Assembly (NCBI GenBank): GCA_023410875.1
Contig: JAEYPH010000056.1
Location: forward strand, 62,001 to 126,000
Direction: 5' to 3'
Source: Bacillota bacterium
GTDB lineage: Bacteria; Bacillota; Clostridia; Christensenellales; UMGS416
DNA length: 64,000 nt
Position numbers and translations under genes: made by a program. Below, piece by piece: positions 35,169 through 42,597 of the stretch; position 1 is the first letter of the stretch, and the number at the start of each line of letters is the position of its first letter. The notes under the pieces are model-generated. The model searched no databases. It saw only the letters and a program-made list of their open reading frames with translations, and was not told the DNA's origin.

Positions 35169-36765
35169 CGGGCATCCCCTTCTTCGCATCGCGCCAGTGC
35201 TCCCGGTATTGCACAGGGCTGCACCCGGCGGCTTTCTTGAACACCTTGCAAAAATAGGCGCTGTCCGTAAAGCCCACCTGACTGGCGATGTCGTAGGCCT
35301 TCAGGTTGGAATCCGCCAGCAGCTTCTTGGCCTTTTCGATCCGGATGTGGTTCAGATAGGAGACGAAGTTGTCGCCGACTTCCTTCTTAAAGAGGTTGCT
35401 CAGGTAGCCGGCGCTCAGGTTCACGTTCTGGGCCACCTGGTTTAGGTTGATGTCATGCTTATAGTTCCTGTGGATGTACAGCAATGCGGCACGGATCTCG
35501 TCGCTGTAGCGCGACCGGGCTGCCACCGCGTCGGCCAGCCCCGCGCAAAATTTTTGAAAGGCCTCTATGGCCTCCTGCAGGCTGCCGGCTTGCTCCACAG
35601 CCCCCATGGCCGATAGGGAGGCGCCGGAAATGTCTAGGGCTTGCAGGAAGTCCATCTGACTGGACAGCCATTGTATCCGCTGGGCCAGAAATTCCCGGAC
35701 GGCCGGCGCGGTCTGCTGCCCACAGGCAAAGGCCTGAACCGAGCGCTCAAACTCCTGCACCTTGGCGCTGTCCAGCAAAACGCCGATGTTGCATGCCGTG
35801 CCCAGTTGGTCCATCCAGCGGCGGAACGCCTGGCGCACCAGCGGCGGGTCCGGAAAATAGAGTGCGCCCGTCCCCAAAAAGTATTTCTGCCCCAATGCCT
35901 GCAGCGCTTCCTCCAGCAACCTGTGCAGGCAGGCGTACCCCTGGCCGATGCCGCTGGCACCGAAGGTGGCCGTGCTGTTGAAATACATGCGCAGCATGCC
36001 CTGTATTTTTTGGGTGAGCGTCTGCAAAAGCTGGGCAGCCGCCTCCTGGCCGTCGGCGTTCATCACCAGCACATACCGCCCGGCATTTTCGTGGATGGCA
36101 ACACCGTTGCCCACGCCGCAAAGAATTTCGCTCAGCACGTTACGCACCGAGGCGATCACGATATCCCCGTTGCCGTCCCGCGGGTCCGCCGAGGATTCCA
36201 GAAACCTGTCGATCTCCATCACGCAGACCTGGAGGCCATCATCGCGCAGAGGCAGCCCCTGCTCCTCTGCCGCGGTACGGAACTCCGCCGGCGAATAGGC
36301 TTGATACAGCAGAAAGCCCTTGAGCAATTGCTCCGTGGTCACTTCGTTGGCGATAGGACGCCCCGGCATGTGCACCCCGGGTCGGCTGCGGTCTAGCTCC
36401 TCCTTGAGCTTGCCAAAGGTCGCATCCAAGTCCGCCTGCGTCATGGAGAGCTTCAAAAAGTAATTGGATACGCCCAGGGAGATGGCCTTTTGCACCAGGC
36501 GAAAGTCTTCCAGGCACGTTAATATGACAATCTTGGTGTCCGGGCTCACACCGCGGATGCGCTGGATGAGCTCCATGCCATCCAGTTCTGGCATGCGGAT
36601 GTCAGTGATGACGATGTCCGGTCGTTCCCTCTGGTATACGTTCCACGCGGACAGGCCATCGGCCACGTCCGCGACGATATACATGCCGTATTTGTTCCAG
36701 TCGATGGAACTCTTCAGGCCCAGGCGGACGAGCATTTCGTCCTCTGCCAACAACACGCCATACAT
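35137..36765 (-). CDS. YesN-type response regulator (receiver plus AraC DNA-binding domain)
   Basis: The receiver domain has ED at 8-9, D55 in IVITDIRMP and K near 104 in NYFLKLSM. A middle region of about 310 residues precedes two helix-turn-helix motifs (INLNQVAQNVNLSAGYLSNLF and AYDIASQVGFTDSAYFCKVF). GGAGG lies seven bases before the ATG at 36765. It overlaps its kinase gene. Probable activator of the operon beginning at 33123. Confidence 0.94.
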   Translation of the reverse strand: MYGVLLAEDEMLVRLGLKSSIDWNKYGMYIVADVADGLSAWNVYQRERPDIVITDIRMPELDGMELIQRIRGVSPDTKIVILTCLEDFRLVQKAISLGVSNYFLKLSMTQADLDATFGKLKEELDRSRPGVHMPGRPIANEVTTEQLLKGFLLYQAYSPAEFRTAAEEQGLPLRDDGLQVCVMEIDRFLESSADPRDGNGDIVIASVRNVLSEILCGVGNGVAIHENAGRYVLVMNADGQEAAAQLLQTLTQKIQGMLRMYFNSTATFGASGIGQGYACLHRLLEEALQALGQKYFLGTGALYFPDPPLVRQAFRRWMDQLGTACNIGVLLDSAKVQEFERSVQAFACGQQTAPAVREFLAQRIQWLSSQMDFLQALDISGASLSAMGAVEQAGSLQEAIEAFQKFCAGLADAVAARSRYSDEIRAALLYIHRNYKHDINLNQVAQNVNLSAGYLSNLFKKEVGDNFVSYLNHIRIEKAKKLLADSNLKAYDIASQVGFTDSAYFCKVFKKAAGCSPVQYREHWRDAKKGMPDELETKADTL

Positions 36766-36832
36766 ACAGGGGCCTCCAACTCTCGAGGTAAAACCATGGA
36801 CATCTGCACCAGACAGACCATTTCCATATGTC

Positions 36833-36861
36833 AATATAGCATTTCCAACCACAATGCACAA
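36833..36861 (-). promoter_or_regulatory. Predicted promoter of the YesN/YesM pair
   Basis: On the minus strand TTGTGC (36861-36856) and TATATT (36838-36833) are 17 bp apart, about 70 bp before the regulator's start. A TTGACA at 36834-36829 overlaps the -10 but has no matching -10 of its own. Confidence 0.45.
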
Positions 36862-36965
36862 CAAAGCACGCCCTTCACAGGCATGCAGGATGCCCGGCAG
36901 AACTGGCGAATAACGAGTATAGCAGGCGTCGCAAGTACGCAAGAGGAAAGGATGGCTCCCTTTAC

Positions 36966-37793
36966 ATGCCCAGAGAATACGATATCCTCGAACCGTTGTT
37001 GCTGCAATTTGATCCATATGTTAAGTACCGGAATGGACAGTTGAGCCGGGAAGATTACCAAATATGGTTCCATAATGCCAAAGAACAGCTTGCGCAAGCG
37101 GGGCTTCATAGCGCACAGTTAAGGCGTCTTCCTTATCATGTAGCAAGAGATGCCGATAACGCCCAGGCAATGCTTCGGGAGTTTGGCTTCCCTGCGGATG
37201 TATATTCCCGCTCCGACTATTTGGATTTTCATAACAAGGTATGCGCCAATTACGATTTTGGAGGGTATCAAACTTCAATCTATCCGGATGAAGAGGAGCT
37301 CGCATATGCTTTGACCCATGCAATCAAGCCAAAGTCTAGCTTTTACGCCGGAAGCTACTTTGGATATTGGGCAGTTTACATGATGCCCGCCATATCTGAA
37401 GTCCGGGGTTCCATAACGCTTTGCGACATCAATCCCAAAGTATCGGCTCTGTGTGCCGCTAATATGGAACGGCTGGGTTATGCTCATTCAACCGTATGTG
37501 CGGCGGAGGATGCGGAGAAGCTCTTATTGTCCTCCTCTGCCCCGCTGGGTTTTGTAGTCCTGGACGCGACAGCGTCCTATGACAACCCCGATCCTGAACG
37601 CCGCGGGAAAGGAATCTATGGCGTGCTTGCCAAAGCAGCCCTGCCGCGCCTTAGCAAAGGTGGCTTCATCCTCATCCATAACCATGAGCCGGATGAGCCC
37701 GGCCTGCAGCCCATGTTTGATTTGTTGAACAAAGAATGCAGCAAGGGGCTGCATTTGGATTCGTATAACGGGTTGGGCGTTTATCGGAAATAG
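36966..37793 (+). CDS. Class I SAM-dependent methyltransferase-like protein, orphan
   Basis: The 275-residue protein has a helical N-terminus and then a Rossmann core: SSFYAGSYFGYWAVYM (glycine-loop position), ITLCDINPKVSALCAANMERLGY (acidic loop binding SAM), FVVLDATASYDNPDPERRG and GGFILIHNHEPDEPG. This resembles small-molecule O-methyltransferases. The ribosome site is weak (AAAGGA about 13 bases upstream). Its base composition is visibly more AT-rich than its neighbours, a sign of possible transfer. Neighbouring genes give no clue to the substrate. Confidence 0.65.
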   Translation: MPREYDILEPLLLQFDPYVKYRNGQLSREDYQIWFHNAKEQLAQAGLHSAQLRRLPYHVARDADNAQAMLREFGFPADVYSRSDYLDFHNKVCANYDFGGYQTSIYPDEEELAYALTHAIKPKSSFYAGSYFGYWAVYMMPAISEVRGSITLCDINPKVSALCAANMERLGYAHSTVCAAEDAEKLLLSSSAPLGFVVLDATASYDNPDPERRGKGIYGVLAKAALPRLSKGGFILIHNHEPDEPGLQPMFDLLNKECSKGLHLDSYNGLGVYRK

Positions 37794-37808
37794 CCGGTTT
37801 GGAAACAC

Positions 37809-37841
37809 CCGAGCCGCCCGCGTGTGCCGCGGGCGGCTCGG
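37809..37841. terminator. Hairpin between convergent genes
   Basis: Perfect 13-bp GC-rich arms (CCGAGCCGCCCGC and its complement) with a 7-base loop lie between the methyltransferase stop at 37793 and the stop of the small gene at 37861. It probably ends transcription from one or both sides, though the T-runs are short. Confidence 0.65.
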
Positions 37842-37860
37842 CCGGATTTGTGCCTGGCAA

Positions 37861-37992
37861 TCACTTGTGCTGATAGGCTATCAGCACCACGTTCTTGCCG
37901 TCGGCGCCCTTCATCTGGGACTCCAGCTGCTGGATTTTTTGCAACTCCTGCTGCGCCAGGCTGGCAACGTGCCAGTTTTCGAAAGATTCCAT
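37861..37992 (-). CDS. Small 43-residue protein, unknown
   Basis: The open frame encodes an acidic/polar helical N-terminal part (SLAQQELQKIQQLESQMKG) and a hydrophobic C-terminal strand (VVLIAYQHK). GGAGG sits six bases before the ATG, a strong site that supports a real gene despite its length. A hairpin follows the stop codon. No signal peptide or membrane segment is present. I do not recognise a named family. Confidence 0.65.
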   Translation of the reverse strand: MESFENWHVASLAQQELQKIQQLESQMKGADGKNVVLIAYQHK

Positions 37993-38133
37993 TGTATCCC
38001 TCCCTTCCCACAGGTATGATTGTTGTTGACCGTCACAAATAAGAGTTTCCCAAACCATCCTTCGATATAAGCCTTTGTCAACCGATCTGCCAGCTATGTC
38101 TGAGAACTTCACCCCAAGGGAGAGTAACCTGCC

Positions 38134-39408
38134 ATGTCGCACCACACCGCCAGAGAGGCTTACGAACAGTTTGAGCAGCGCCTGAACCGCTTTCCCCAAG
38201 GGGCTCCGCCATCCGAGACGCTCTATCAAATCCTGGGTGTGCTGGTAAGCGAGCAGGAAGCCGCTTTTTTGGCTCAGTTACCGATCCGCCCGTTTACGGC
38301 CAAGCGGGTTGCCAGAGCGCTGCACATGACCGTGCCAGAGGCGAAAAAGACGCTGGATGCGCTTGCCAGCCGCGCCATGCTCCTGGACACGGTGAAGGAA
38401 GGCGAGGAGACCCGCTACGCAATGCCGCCACCGATGGCCGGCTTTATCGAGTTTGCACTGATGCGTGTGCGGACAGACATCGACCAGAAGCTGCTCAGCG
38501 AGCTGTATCACCAATACCTCAACGTCGAAGGCGAGTTCATGCACGATCTTTTCTACGGTGTGGAGACGAAGCTGGGCCGCGTGTTCGTGCAGGAACCTAT
38601 GGTATCCGAACGCGAGACGGTCCACATTCTTGACTATGAGCGGGCCACGCATGTCATTGAAACGGCGGAGCATATCGCCGTGGGCATGTGTTACTGCCGC
38701 CATAAAGCGCAGCATGTGGGCATGGCTTGCGATGCGCCGATGGACGTGTGTCTGACCTTCGGCGGCGTCGCAGATTCGCTTTCGCGCCGTGGATTCAGCC
38801 GGGCAATCGGCAAATCGGAAGCGATGGATGTCCTGGCGCGCTCCTACGAGGCCAATTTGGTACAGTGCGGTGAGAATGTACGGGAGGGCGTCAGTTTCAT
38901 CTGCAACTGCTGCGGGTGCTGTTGTGAAGCGATGCTGGCTGCCAAGCGCTACGGCTTGCGCCAGCCGGTGTACACGACAGGGTTTATGCCGCAGGTAGCG
39001 TCGGAGGCATGCACCGGCTGCGGCAAATGCGCCAACGTTTGCCCCGTGGATGCGATCAAGATGGATACGGTAAAAATAGGCGAGCGCGAGCGCCGCACAG
39101 CGCAGATCGACCATGACATTTGTTTGGGCTGTGGCGTGTGCGTGCGCAACTGCCCAAAACATTGCATTGCCTTGAAAGCCCGGGAGAAGAAATTGCTGAC
39201 CCCGACCAACTCCGCCCATCGTATCGTCATGGCTGCGATTGAAAAGGGGCAATTGGCGAACCTGGTGTTCGACACACCTGCTTTTGCCAGCCATCGCGCC
39301 ATGGGTGCGCTACTCACGGCCATTTTGCGCTTGCCGCCGATCAAACGAGCGATGGCGTCCAAACAGATGAAATCCAAGTATCTGGAGCGTCTTCTGGCGG
39401 GCAAGTAA
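38134..39408 (+). CDS. Fe-S protein with winged-helix-like N-terminus and 2[4Fe-4S] ferredoxin domain
   Basis: Residues 25-100 look like a winged-helix region (FTAKRVARALHMTVPEAKKTLDAL). A cysteine-rich middle part has CYC at 186-188, C199, C206 and the cluster CNCCGCCC at 257-264. A bacterial ferredoxin domain with two C-x2-C-x2-C-x3-C sets follows at 293-303 and 330-340. The protein could carry three or more clusters and take part in electron transfer or redox sensing. GGGAGAG is nine bases upstream. It is a lone gene; partner enzymes are not in the window. Confidence 0.8.
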   Translation: MSHHTAREAYEQFEQRLNRFPQGAPPSETLYQILGVLVSEQEAAFLAQLPIRPFTAKRVARALHMTVPEAKKTLDALASRAMLLDTVKEGEETRYAMPPPMAGFIEFALMRVRTDIDQKLLSELYHQYLNVEGEFMHDLFYGVETKLGRVFVQEPMVSERETVHILDYERATHVIETAEHIAVGMCYCRHKAQHVGMACDAPMDVCLTFGGVADSLSRRGFSRAIGKSEAMDVLARSYEANLVQCGENVREGVSFICNCCGCCCEAMLAAKRYGLRQPVYTTGFMPQVASEACTGCGKCANVCPVDAIKMDTVKIGERERRTAQIDHDICLGCGVCVRNCPKHCIALKAREKKLLTPTNSAHRIVMAAIEKGQLANLVFDTPAFASHRAMGALLTAILRLPPIKRAMASKQMKSKYLERLLAGK

Positions 39409-39451
39409 CCGCAGAAGAAACAGCAATATCAGGCGCCAGAAGCGTGATCCA

Positions 39452-40801
39452 TCAGTTGTCCGCCTGCCGGGGGAAGAACTGTATGCACTCGTTGGCAGCG
39501 GAATTGAGCTGCCCCGCCACCGCTTCAATGTCCAGCGCACCGGTGCAGGCGGCAGCCAGCACATCGCCAATCTTTGCGTTCGGGGCGCCGCCCACGGCGA
39601 TGCTTGTAACATACTCCCACCGCGCCTGGCTGTAGCCCGGCAGCACCTTTGTGCCTTCCACGTAGCTGCCCTTCTGGATGCTGTCGTACACTTCCCGGAC
39701 GCCGGGCATCGGCATCTGCTCAAAAAAGGTGTTTATCATGCGCCGGTCGCCCATGATCGGTATTGTCGTAACGGCCGTTTCGCTTGCCTTTGCCAGTTTC
39801 AAACGCTCGGCGAAACCCTCACCGGAATACGCCGACATGAACTTGGCGAACGCATAGGCTTCCGCTGGGTGGGCGCTGTTTTTTGATAGAAACAGAAAGT
39901 CCGGCACAATGCAGGCTCTGCCGCCCGGAATACCCAGAAAACCCGTTTGAAAGCCAAGCTTTGCATGGTCATTGATCGCCCAGGTGCCATCGAACTTCAA
40001 GGCTGCCACACCGGCGTTCCATGCCTTAAAATCGCTGGCGTGCTGCATTTGCAGCTTCTGATCGGCGGAAAGCGCAGAGAACGCCTGCCCGCCTTCGGTG
40101 ATGGATCGGGCAAGCTTCACGCCGTCGACGAATTCCTTCGAGTTCAGATTCAGCTTGCCACCGTCCCAGGAATACCACCCGAAGCGCTCATTTGCCGCCG
40201 CAGGATACCAATTGATGATATCCGCGGCGTCAGCAAGCCCTATGCTTCCATTGGGCACATCGGTCATGGCAGCTACGGCAGTTCTGAATGCGTCCACCGA
40301 GCAGCCCACCGCCGGCGCAGGGACATTCCGGGCATCAAACAGATTCCGATTATAAAAATATCCGTAAAAATAGATCGCATAGGGTATCGCAACGGTGATG
40401 CCGCGCACGGTTGCCGCCTCGCGGATGGGCTCGGGTATGCCATTCCATTCGCTGTCTTTGTGCACAAAGCCTGTCAGGTCGGCGCACCAACCGTTGCTGT
40501 TGGCCTGCGGGATGTTCGCGTACATATAGACATCCGGCAGCTCGCCGCCCGCCGCGTCGTCGGCCATGGCGCCGTTGTAGTCCGTGGTGAAGCGCTCGTC
40601 GATCTCAACGCGGATATTCCGGTGCTTGCGCATAAACGCTTCGACCATGCGGCGCTCCAGGCCACCGGCCTCGGGGGAGCCAAGGTTCCACGCGGCGTAA
40701 CGTATGGTGACGGGCTGTGCGTTCGCGGCGCAGCCGCCGGAAAATGCAAGCGACGTCAGAAGACAGGCTATCAGCAGGCAGGTCATCGGTTTACCAATCA
40801 T
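39452..40801 (-). CDS. Orphan sugar-binding lipoprotein (solute-binding family 1)
   Basis: The lipoprotein signal ends at cysteine 24 (LLTSLAFSGGC). The mature 425 residues follow the MalE/UgpB type binding-protein layout (ITEGGQAFSALSADQK, DGTWAINDHAKLG, AYAFAKFMS). GGAG is six bases before the ATG. No permease or ATPase is adjacent; instead it lies downstream of a histidine kinase and an HD-GYP response regulator on the same strand, separated from them by a foldback element. It may feed ligand information to the kinase rather than to a transporter. Confidence 0.85.
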   Translation of the reverse strand: MIGKPMTCLLIACLLTSLAFSGGCAANAQPVTIRYAAWNLGSPEAGGLERRMVEAFMRKHRNIRVEIDERFTTDYNGAMADDAAGGELPDVYMYANIPQANSNGWCADLTGFVHKDSEWNGIPEPIREAATVRGITVAIPYAIYFYGYFYNRNLFDARNVPAPAVGCSVDAFRTAVAAMTDVPNGSIGLADAADIINWYPAAANERFGWYSWDGGKLNLNSKEFVDGVKLARSITEGGQAFSALSADQKLQMQHASDFKAWNAGVAALKFDGTWAINDHAKLGFQTGFLGIPGGRACIVPDFLFLSKNSAHPAEAYAFAKFMSAYSGEGFAERLKLAKASETAVTTIPIMGDRRMINTFFEQMPMPGVREVYDSIQKGSYVEGTKVLPGYSQARWEYVTSIAVGGAPNAKIGDVLAAACTGALDIEAVAGQLNSAANECIQFFPRQADN

Positions 40802-40827
40802 GCTACACTCCGCTGGCGAATATAGGC

Positions 40828-40997
40828 CTAGGGAAGCGCTGAATAAATGGGGTGTCCGGAGTGCGATGAGGATTTTCGCGTCCGGCAAGGCAGAGGAAGG
40901 AGCTTATATCGTAGTATATAAGCGACTGACGATAACGAAGCCAGGCGCGAAAAGACCAAGCAGGACGGACATCATGCTTTGTTCAGCGTTTCCCTAG
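40828..40997. mobile_element. 170-bp foldback element (MITE-like)
   Basis: The ends are 20-base inverted repeats with 18 matches (CTAGGGAAGCGCTGAA on the left, CTAGGGAAACGCTGAA on the other strand at the right). Further in, TGTCCG, TTTTCGCG and GCTTATAT recur on opposite arms, and the exact centre (40912/40913) lies in GCTTATAT-CGTAGT-ATATAAGC. The whole element is thus one imperfect palindrome without coding capacity. Its right end supplies the TAG stop codon of the HD-GYP gene. A CTAG target duplication is possible but cannot be told from the repeat itself. Confidence 0.7.
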
Positions 40998-42595
40998 TCC
41001 GGGTATACCTTGATGATGTTGAGCACCTGATCGATGTTGTTCAGCAGCGCGTCCACCACCTCGGGAGAGAACTGTGTGCCCCGCGATTGCTCAAAGTACT
41101 CCGTGACCTCGCTCAAGGGCCATTTGTGCTTGTAGCAGCGTTTGGATATCAACGCGTCAAACACGTCGGCCACGGCGACAATCTCGCATTCTCTGGGGAT
41201 TTCGCCTTCCTTCTTGCCCGTCGGGTATCCCATGCCGTCATAGCGCTCGTGGTGGTAGAGCGCGATGTTCGCAGCCATGTTCAGCAGCCTCAGCCGCGAG
41301 TCCTTCAGGATGTTATAGCCAATCGTCGTATGCCTCTTTATGATTTCGAACTCCTCCGGGGTCAGCTTGGCTGGTTTGAGCAGTATTTCGTCGGAAATGC
41401 CGATCTTGCCCACATCGTGCATCACGCTGGCCATCATGATGGTGTTGCACATCTCTTCGGTGTAATTGAGTTTTGAGGCCAATACCTTGGTAATGTTGGA
41501 TACCCTGCGCAAATGGTTGGCCGTGGCGTCGCACCGGTTCTCCACGATTTCACTGATGCGGAAGATGATCTCATTCTGTGTCTCGCTGGTATTCATGTTC
41601 AGCATGAAGTTGTCGATGGCCAGCGAGAAATTATCCAGAAACAGCTTGATGATGTCAATGTTCTCCGGGTTTAGGTCGGTTTCCAACACCACATAGTTGC
41701 TGATCAACTGGTCAGCGCTGCGCTTGAAGATGAGCAGGATATCGCGTTGGCGGAAGATGGCCTCCGCATCCGGGCCGTTGCTGACGGTTGCGAGCAGCTC
41801 CAGCAGCTCCGGCGAGCAGATTTCCGGGCTCAGGGGCTTCTGTATCGCGCTTTCGTATTTGCCCGTGGCCGCCAGCACCTTTATCGTGTCCCCCATCTGT
41901 ATGGCGGCAAAGCTGTCTATCGCGCTGCGCAGGCTGCCGCCGCTGTCCAACCCTTCGTCCAGATCGTACAGCGAGATGATCTGTTGGAGCATACCGCTCA
42001 TAAAGTCGCTGAAGGAGTGGTACTTGAACATCTCCTGCGACGCGTTGATTACGCGGAACAGGTTGTCTTTGCTATGGCTGAGCTCCCTGATGTTGCGGTG
42101 CGCCCGCAGGCACAGGTGCATGGTGCTATAGAGCTTCTGCACGGTCAGCTCGGTCTTGGACTTGTAGTCGTCCACCTCGTACTCCACGACGATCTTTTCT
42201 TCCGGTGCTTTGCCGGGTTGGCCGGTACGCACGACCACGCGGGTGAGATTGTTTTTGAGCGTCTCCCGCAGGTAGCGGATCACCTGCAGGCCGGAGTCGT
42301 CCTCCTCCATGACGATATCCAGCAGCACAATGGCTACATTCTTGTTCTTCTCGAGAAAATCGATCGTCTCGCGCCCGGAGTAGGTGTCGAAGAACTGCAG
42401 CTTCACACCCTCCATCTCAAAGCCTCTGAGCACGAGTTTGGTCATCTTGTGGACCTCTTCCTCGTCGTCCGCGATGACAACCTTATAGTACTGGGCGCCT
42501 TTGCCCATTGTGGGGCCGCCGCCGGCAGGGCCGTCATCCAGAAAGCGCAGGTCCAGGCTCTCTCTATTCAGTGGCACATTATCCAGATCGGGCAT
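40994..42595 (-). CDS. Response regulator with HD-GYP cyclic-di-GMP phosphodiesterase domain
   Basis: After a 35-residue leader, a receiver domain (VVIADDEEEV, acceptor D in VLLDIVMEED) spans to about residue 160. A middle DUF3369-like or GAF-like region follows, and an HD-GYP domain from about 350 has MHDVGKIG, KRHTTIGYNIL and HHERYDGMGYP with all metal ligands. It begins two bases after the kinase stop, with GGGGGA upstream. Predicted to hydrolyse cyclic di-GMP when phosphorylated. Its stop codon lies within a foldback element, but the domain looks complete. Confidence 0.93.
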   Translation of the reverse strand: MPDLDNVPLNRESLDLRFLDDGPAGGGPTMGKGAQYYKVVIADDEEEVHKMTKLVLRGFEMEGVKLQFFDTYSGRETIDFLEKNKNVAIVLLDIVMEEDDSGLQVIRYLRETLKNNLTRVVVRTGQPGKAPEEKIVVEYEVDDYKSKTELTVQKLYSTMHLCLRAHRNIRELSHSKDNLFRVINASQEMFKYHSFSDFMSGMLQQIISLYDLDEGLDSGGSLRSAIDSFAAIQMGDTIKVLAATGKYESAIQKPLSPEICSPELLELLATVSNGPDAEAIFRQRDILLIFKRSADQLISNYVVLETDLNPENIDIIKLFLDNFSLAIDNFMLNMNTSETQNEIIFRISEIVENRCDATANHLRRVSNITKVLASKLNYTEEMCNTIMMASVMHDVGKIGISDEILLKPAKLTPEEFEIIKRHTTIGYNILKDSRLRLLNMAANIALYHHERYDGMGYPTGKKEGEIPRECEIVAVADVFDALISKRCYKHKWPLSEVTEYFEQSRGTQFSPEVVDALLNNIDQVLNIIKVYPD

Positions 42596-42597
42596 GG

